Shown: one piece after another, positions 59,308-64,000 of the stretch
Layout: the number at the start of each line of letters is the position of its first letter
Numbering within the stretch: the stretch's first letter is position 1
Assembly: GCF_003688895.1 (NCBI RefSeq)
Contig: NZ_REFV01000002.1
Span: 186,001 to 250,000 of the forward strand
Source: Dokdonia sinensis
Lineage (GTDB): Bacteria > Bacteroidota > Bacteroidia > Flavobacteriales > Flavobacteriaceae
DNA: 64,000 nt
Direction of reading: 5' to 3'
Made by a program: the position numbers and the translations under genes
Notes under the pieces: generated by a model
Told to the model about the DNA's origin: nothing
The model's database searches: none
Seen by the model: only the letters and a program-made list of their open reading frames with translations

Positions 59308-59317
59308 TGCCTACAAC
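59308..59317. repeat. Right boundary word TGCCTACAAC of the AT-rich insert
   Basis: TGCCTACAAC, in the context ACTGCCTACAACACC, follows the DUF1963 stop codon by 5 bases. It is the inverted counterpart of GTTGTACGCA at 58364. Confidence 0.55.
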
Positions 59318-59487
59318 ACCAGCATAAAACAAAACATACCCTCAGACCCATCCACTCATAACAAATCTGCTTCTTCCTAAAAATTATCTTATCTCAGAAA
59401 AAAGGAAACCCTCAAAATCCGTATCTTGATGTGATACTAAAAATTCTTTTTTGCGAAAGCAAAAGAAACCTGTCAAAACTTGATTAG

Positions 59488-60987
59488 ATGAAAACCTTCC
59501 TTGCGCTCCTCCTCTCACTACCATTCCTAACGATAGCCCAAACCAACTACGACACTCAAATAAACGAAGTTCTCTCAAAAACTCTAAAACAACACCGCGA
59601 ACTGGTAAGTATCCCAAACCTCCCAGCAGATCCTGACTTGATGCTTAAAAACATTTCTTGGGTACAAGAAAAATATAAAGCACTGGGTTTTAAAACCAGC
59701 TTATTAGAATCAAGCACACTTACTATCCTTCTTGCAGAAAAAGTTTACGATCCAGAATACAAAACGGTGCTCTTTTACGTCCATATAGACGGTCAACCCA
59801 TAAATCCCATGACGTGGAATCAAGAGGACCCGTTTACGCCCGTGCTTAAAGAACAAGATGCAGCTGGAAATTGGCAAGCGATAGACTGGAGTAAACTGGA
59901 TGGAAACATTAATGATGAGTGGCGCATCTTTGGCCGTGCTGCGGCAGATGATAAGGCGCCAATAACCATATTTCTTACGGCACTAGAAGTATTACAGCAG
60001 CAAAATAAAACACCAAAATTTAATGTCAAAATCATTTTTGACCCCGAAGAGGAGTATGGGTCTAGCGCGTTACTTTCTACCTTAGCTACTTATAAAGCAC
60101 GCTACGCTGCAGATTATTTTGTGGTGATGGACGGTCCGGCGCACGATTCTAATAAGCCTACGCTCACCTTTGGGTGTCGCGGGATAGCGACCTGTGCCAT
60201 CACCACCTATGGTGCACGATTACCGCAGCATAGCGGACATTACGGAAACTATGCGCCAAATCCAGTCTTTAGACTGACACATTTACTATCTAGTATGAAG
60301 GATGAAGATGGACGAGTGCTTGTAGATGGTTTTTATGAAGGGATTAAAATCACTCCAGAAGCTGCCGAAGTTCTTTCTTCAGTTCCTTATTCTAAAGCTC
60401 AATTTAATGCCGCTCTCGGGATTCACTCCGCAGAAAAAGTAGGGGATACCTATCAAAAAGCGCTACAATTCCCCTCCTTAAACATTCGCCAGATTGGAAC
60501 TTCGTGGACCGGCGAAGGCCTTAAAACCGTCGTGCCAGAATATGCTGTTGCAAACATAGATGTGAGACTCGTCCCAGAAACCGACGGCGATAGCCAACTA
60601 GAAAAAATCAAAAAACATATCAAGGACGAAGGATACTACGTCATAGACCGCGACCCAACCGAGGAGGAGCGTCTGACCTACGCAAAAATTGCAAAGTTTA
60701 CAGGAAAGACATCTGTAAATGCCTTTAGAACGCCAACTGATTCTGAATTTGGTAAGAACATCCGAGGACGTCTGGTAGAAGCTTTTGGCGAAAACCCCGT
60801 GACTATCCGCATTATGGGCGGCACCGTACCTATTGTACCCTTGATAAATACGCTGGATATTCCTACGGTTATTTTGCCTATGGTAAATATGGATAATAAC
60901 CAGCATAATCCCAACGAGAATATACGTGTGGGCAATATCAGACAAGGGATTAAGATTTGTCTTGCGCTTCTGGAGACGGAGTTCTAA
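59488..60987 (+). CDS. Secreted M20 family zinc peptidase
   Basis: A 499-residue protein with a signal peptide (MKTFLALLLSLPFLTIAQT). The di-zinc site is present: H98 in FYVHIDGQP, D in GRAAADDKAP (about 153), the catalytic Glu and zinc Glu in FDPEEEYGS (about 190-192), D in VVMDGPAH, and the last His in MDNNQHNPNENIR. The inserted dimerisation domain spans about 230-390. It resembles the CPG2/peptidase V branch acting on dipeptides or amidated amino acids. Confidence 0.92.
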   Translation: MKTFLALLLSLPFLTIAQTNYDTQINEVLSKTLKQHRELVSIPNLPADPDLMLKNISWVQEKYKALGFKTSLLESSTLTILLAEKVYDPEYKTVLFYVHIDGQPINPMTWNQEDPFTPVLKEQDAAGNWQAIDWSKLDGNINDEWRIFGRAAADDKAPITIFLTALEVLQQQNKTPKFNVKIIFDPEEEYGSSALLSTLATYKARYAADYFVVMDGPAHDSNKPTLTFGCRGIATCAITTYGARLPQHSGHYGNYAPNPVFRLTHLLSSMKDEDGRVLVDGFYEGIKITPEAAEVLSSVPYSKAQFNAALGIHSAEKVGDTYQKALQFPSLNIRQIGTSWTGEGLKTVVPEYAVANIDVRLVPETDGDSQLEKIKKHIKDEGYYVIDRDPTEEERLTYAKIAKFTGKTSVNAFRTPTDSEFGKNIRGRLVEAFGENPVTIRIMGGTVPIVPLINTLDIPTVILPMVNMDNNQHNPNENIRVGNIRQGIKICLALLETEF

Positions 60988-61057
60988 AACTAGCCTTTAT
61001 TAGGTTTAAAAAAATTGGTATATTTATCTGACTATTAGCACTTTAAAATCTTATGCT

Positions 61058-62041
61058 ATGAAAAGATATCACTCTATTTTGCTTCTTATAAGTTTTATAA
61101 CGGTGTTTGCTCCCGATATAACAACGGCCTCAACAAAAACAGCACCCACAGAAATCGTAACCGATGGGCTTTATTATGCTGAGTTTTATGACTACATCTT
61201 TCGAGGGCATTTTGAGCATATCAAAATGACGTCTGAAGACCCTATGTTTCTGTCTATTTTTAGTGAATATCTGTATACTTTCGGTAGTCAATGTGCTCAA
61301 TATCTACCCGATAATAAAGTAGAAATGCAGAAACAGGTCTGCAAGACAGAAAGTGTTACCACAGATGGTTACGGAGTAGAAACAAATAGATATTGTGTGG
61401 AATATGTTTGGATAGGCTCTGGGGTGTACGCAAAACCCGACTTATATAATGCAAAAGTAACCTCAGAAAATGCGCTTAGAAAAAAAGGATTACAAGTCAC
61501 ATTTGAAATCCTAACAGACCCTAATGCTATGGGAAACTCGGTCGATATGATACATAAAATGCAAGGGCTTAAAGTTGATATGCTTACTTTTTTTAAACTT
61601 AATCCCTGTAATAGTCCTGCGATCCTCGCCTTTGAAGAAAATCTAAAACGCTTTGCCCTCAACCAGCCTGCAGTACGTATAAACGCAGAAAGCAAGTATA
61701 CTAAGATGAAAAAAGCCGGGGGTCCCACCGCGACACAGAACAAAAAGAAACTACTAGACGACCTTATAAAAGACCAATCCAGAACTTGGGCAATGAACCG
61801 GTATGTGCCGGGTAGCATTTCTAGTATCTTTGAACGTAAAGACACTACTGGGAAGATTGTCGTTATGGGCGGTAGTTATCAATACAAAGGATTTTTAGGA
61901 ACACAAAAAAACAATGTGCGTGTCACCTTCAAAAATGGTATTCCCGAATGTATCTACTTTTCAGACTACCCCAACAACTGTAAAACACCTAATAGCGGGA
62001 TTGTTTCGGCATTTGCGAGTGGCAAGTATACGGTGCAGTAG
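61058..62041 (+). CDS. Secreted protein of unknown function
   Basis: The 327-residue product has a signal peptide (MKRYHSILLLISFITVFAPDITTAS). The mature part has six or more Cys (CAQY, VCKTESVTT, YCVEY, PCNS, ECIYF, NCKTP) that may pair, and a beta-like C-terminal domain ending VRVTFKNGIPECIYF. AT content is normal for the window. No family recognised. It is convergent with the outer-membrane barrel gene, with a palindrome copy between the two stop codons. Confidence 0.7.
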   Translation: MKRYHSILLLISFITVFAPDITTASTKTAPTEIVTDGLYYAEFYDYIFRGHFEHIKMTSEDPMFLSIFSEYLYTFGSQCAQYLPDNKVEMQKQVCKTESVTTDGYGVETNRYCVEYVWIGSGVYAKPDLYNAKVTSENALRKKGLQVTFEILTDPNAMGNSVDMIHKMQGLKVDMLTFFKLNPCNSPAILAFEENLKRFALNQPAVRINAESKYTKMKKAGGPTATQNKKKLLDDLIKDQSRTWAMNRYVPGSISSIFERKDTTGKIVVMGGSYQYKGFLGTQKNNVRVTFKNGIPECIYFSDYPNNCKTPNSGIVSAFASGKYTVQ

Positions 62042-62101
62042 CAACACTAAAAGTATATGGGCGTTTAAGCATTCTCTTTATAATGGCATTTTGTATAGTT
62101 A

Positions 62102-62117
62102 CGCTTTCGCGAAAGCG
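62102..62117. repeat. Iterated palindrome, copy 18 (between convergent genes)
   Basis: Full 16-bp palindrome embedded in TTACGC...GCGTAA, followed by AAAAAAA, so here it could double as a terminator for the 62129 gene on the minus strand. Confidence 0.9.
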
Positions 62118-62128
62118 TAAAAAAATCC

Positions 62129-64000
62129 CTACAAACTATAGACCACTCTAAAAGTCAAGAAACGTGGTTGTATAAACGTTTCGGCGTTAAAAACCGAAAT
62201 GTTATTTGCACTATTGCGTACCTGAGAGTCGATATTTAATAAGTTCGTTGCTCTAATTTCATATTCAAATTTTGCATCGCGGTCCTTACGATATGAAAGA
62301 TTTGCATCCCAATTCTGGAAGGATTGTGACTGGCCATTACCTATGTCTTGATTTGTGTAACTGTAATTTGTACGGAAAGTAAACTTTTTTAAGATATACG
62401 CATCTACCTCTATAGATGGTGCATTTGTCACAAACGTTGTTTTGCGATTACCCTGATTATTATCTGTCACACTATAGCGGTATTGCAGGCTCACGTTAGG
62501 TGCTATTTTAAAATTAGTGCGTACTCCTGGGGTGTATGTTTGCGTAAATCCTTCATTAAGAGATTGCGTGCCCTGAATAAACTGGTTTATCTTGCTGTAA
62601 TTAAAACTTGCGTTAAGCGTTCCTCTTATCTTCCCAAAAGTGCGCTGCACACGACCAAAAACACTTACATTTTCGTCTGCAAAATTAGAATTAAAGAAAG
62701 TACTTGTCCGTATCACATTGTCAAAACTGGTCAAGCTACGGATCTGGTCTACATTGCTGGAATAGGCAGCTCTCGCAAAGACATTTGTATAATTAAATAA
62801 ATTAAAGCTACTGTAGAGTAAGCTTACGTTATGTGAGAGTGCGTTCTGTAGGTCTGGTTCTCCAAATTGTATGCTATTGATATCGTTAAGCACTAAACCC
62901 TGAGCAAGCCTAGTCACATCTGTAAACTGGTTACGCAGTTCATAACGCGCCGTAAGAGATTCACTCTTTTTAAACTGGATACGCGTCTCAAAATCTGGAA
63001 GGATGCGCACAAAATTATCTTCAAAAGTTTCTCCAAACTGGATATTCTTATTGCCATAAGCGTGTACAGAAAAGCCAGGAGTAAAGGTGAAAATTCCAGT
63101 TTTTACTCTATAGTGTGCTCCAAGGTAAATATCCCGAAAATTATATTCGGTATCATTAGAGGCACGGCCGGCGTTAAAATTAGGCGTGGGATTTAAGATT
63201 TCACCCCCTGTAAGAAATTGGAAAATATTGGAGTTAAACTCCTGACGACTCAATATCGTTCCAAAAGTGAAATTTATATTACTACGCTTATTGAGAATAT
63301 GAAAATAATCAAGCTTTGCGTCTAGCTGATTTGATTTTATACGACGTTCTTGCCCTACGTTGTAATTATCAAGAGAAGTGTCCAGTCCTAACGCAATTGC
63401 CGTATTATCAAATGCATCTTCTCCCTCTGGATCATTGTCTAGAAAAGCATTATAAAAAGGATCCTCATTTTTAAATAAATGTTGTGCTTCAAAAGCAAAT
63501 ATATTATTCTCATCTAGTGTATAATAATAGTTGAGACTTTGATTAAGACTAAAAGGTGTTACTTCATCTAGTTGATTTGTATTACCTATTACAGAAGAAA
63601 AACGGTTCTGGTCTTGAGAGTCCTGTGATATACGACCTAGGATATCATAATCCATTTGATTATTCAAATTAGGTTGGTAAGAAGCGCTTAGCTTCATAAG
63701 TCCTTGATCAGATCGTTCTCTTGTACTTTGCTCTGTGACTTCGTCCGGAATTCCTAAATCCGTATTTGTGTATTGTATAAAGCTTGTTTCTCTGGAAATA
63801 ATACGACTGCTATTAAAAATAGCAAAACCGCTCAGGTCTAGGGTAGGGTTAGGTGCGTAACTAAAGTTTGCCGTAGCCAGCTGGTTTTCAATTTCTAAAG
63901 CATTGTTTTGATTTGTCAAAAAACTGAGACTGTTATCACCTAAGTTAATGTCTGTACCACTACTCCTGCTAGGAGACCTAAAACCTCCTCCAAAACCTCT
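62129..64000 (-). CDS. TonB-dependent-receptor-like outer-membrane beta-barrel (5' end outside window)
   Basis: The frame is open to the right edge, so about 623 residues are seen and the N-terminus is missing. The visible part is an outer-membrane barrel: repeated pairs of strands with aromatic girdles (FSYAPNPTLDLSGFAIF, YYTLDENNIFAFEAQHLF, INFTFGTILSRQEF, VSLLYSSFNLFNYTNVFARAAY) and the end FQ-free YRVVYSL with Leu last. It fits the 'outer membrane beta-barrel family' of TonB receptors common in Bacteroidota. The ligand is unknown. A TTG codon is the first start-like codon in the window, but coding clearly continues upstream. Confidence 0.85.
   Translation of the reverse strand, partial: RGFGGGFRSPSRSSGTDINLGDNSLSFLTNQNNALEIENQLATANFSYAPNPTLDLSGFAIFNSSRIISRETSFIQYTNTDLGIPDEVTEQSTRERSDQGLMKLSASYQPNLNNQMDYDILGRISQDSQDQNRFSSVIGNTNQLDEVTPFSLNQSLNYYYTLDENNIFAFEAQHLFKNEDPFYNAFLDNDPEGEDAFDNTAIALGLDTSLDNYNVGQERRIKSNQLDAKLDYFHILNKRSNINFTFGTILSRQEFNSNIFQFLTGGEILNPTPNFNAGRASNDTEYNFRDIYLGAHYRVKTGIFTFTPGFSVHAYGNKNIQFGETFEDNFVRILPDFETRIQFKKSESLTARYELRNQFTDVTRLAQGLVLNDINSIQFGEPDLQNALSHNVSLLYSSFNLFNYTNVFARAAYSSNVDQIRSLTSFDNVIRTSTFFNSNFADENVSVFGRVQRTFGKIRGTLNASFNYSKINQFIQGTQSLNEGFTQTYTPGVRTNFKIAPNVSLQYRYSVTDNNQGNRKTTFVTNAPSIEVDAYILKKFTFRTNYSYTNQDIGNGQSQSFQNWDANLSYRKDRDAKFEYEIRATNLLNIDSQVRNSANNISVFNAETFIQPRFLTFRVVYSL

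Noticed and set aside
58364-59317. True integron attC sites around the DUF1963 gene
   Set aside because: The boundary words do not fit the GTTRRRY core and no integrase is seen, so only cassette-like boundaries are claimed.
1-64000. CRISPR array formed by the regularly recurring palindrome
   Set aside because: The copies are kilobases apart, without spacers of constant length and without cas genes.

Overview
The window looks like a chromosomal segment of a marine member of the Flavobacteriaceae (Bacteroidota). The evidence is AT-rich DNA, type IX secretion (T9SS) C-terminal sorting domains, several short signal-peptide or lipobox proteins, promoter -7 boxes of the TAnnTTTG type, and family-typical proteins (DUF4199, DUF4286, DUF3109, MG2 proteins, an ECF sigma factor next to an anti-sigma/beta-barrel fusion). 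Dokdonia or a close relative is my guess from the very frequent word CGCTTTCGCGAAAGCG; this was not tested.

Layout. 1-10 kb: end of an unknown gene, a GNAT acetyltransferase, a CBS-pair protein, a membrane M28 peptidase, an SDR protein, a striking dCache/pentameric-channel fusion, a lipoprotein and an M13 peptidase. 10-12.6 kb: a secreted HExxH protein with a T9SS tail, then tRNA-Leu(CAA) with duplicated ends. 12.7-22.6 kb: a translation and cofactor block (prs, rplY, pth, ribF, an HTTM protein, serS, a TPR protein, rsmA). 22.7-32.3 kb: an MG2 protein, mgtE, a run of small enzymes, and an ArsR regulator with a 24-bp palindromic operator in front of a PLP decarboxylase. 32.4-38 kb: secreted proteins of unknown role, a decayed lipoprotein gene, a Gfo/Idh/MocA oxidoreductase, an AhpD-like protein and a Delta-60 T9SS protein. 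38-46 kb: OsmC, a SPOR-domain protein, recJ, a hydrolase, queD-lpxH, two tiny membrane proteins, trpS and plsC. 46-56 kb: sigma/anti-sigma barrel pair, recA, a structured apparently non-coding stretch, a vanadium-haloperoxidase-like lipoprotein, asd, mscL, alr and tdk. 56-64 kb: unknown proteins, DoxX, DUF3109, an AT-rich DUF1963 gene between inverted boundary words, an M20 peptidase, an unknown secreted protein and an outer-membrane barrel running off the window.

Most genes are household or envelope functions in short operons. The most unusual signal is not a gene: the 14-bp palindrome GCTTTCGCGAAAGC occurs 17 times (plus one near-perfect copy and several decayed ones) in 64 kb, about half between genes and half inside reading frames, where it is read as AFAKA, RFRES or LSRKR. 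Second are the Cache-channel fusion, the structured region upstream of recA, and the duplicated tRNA-Leu ends.
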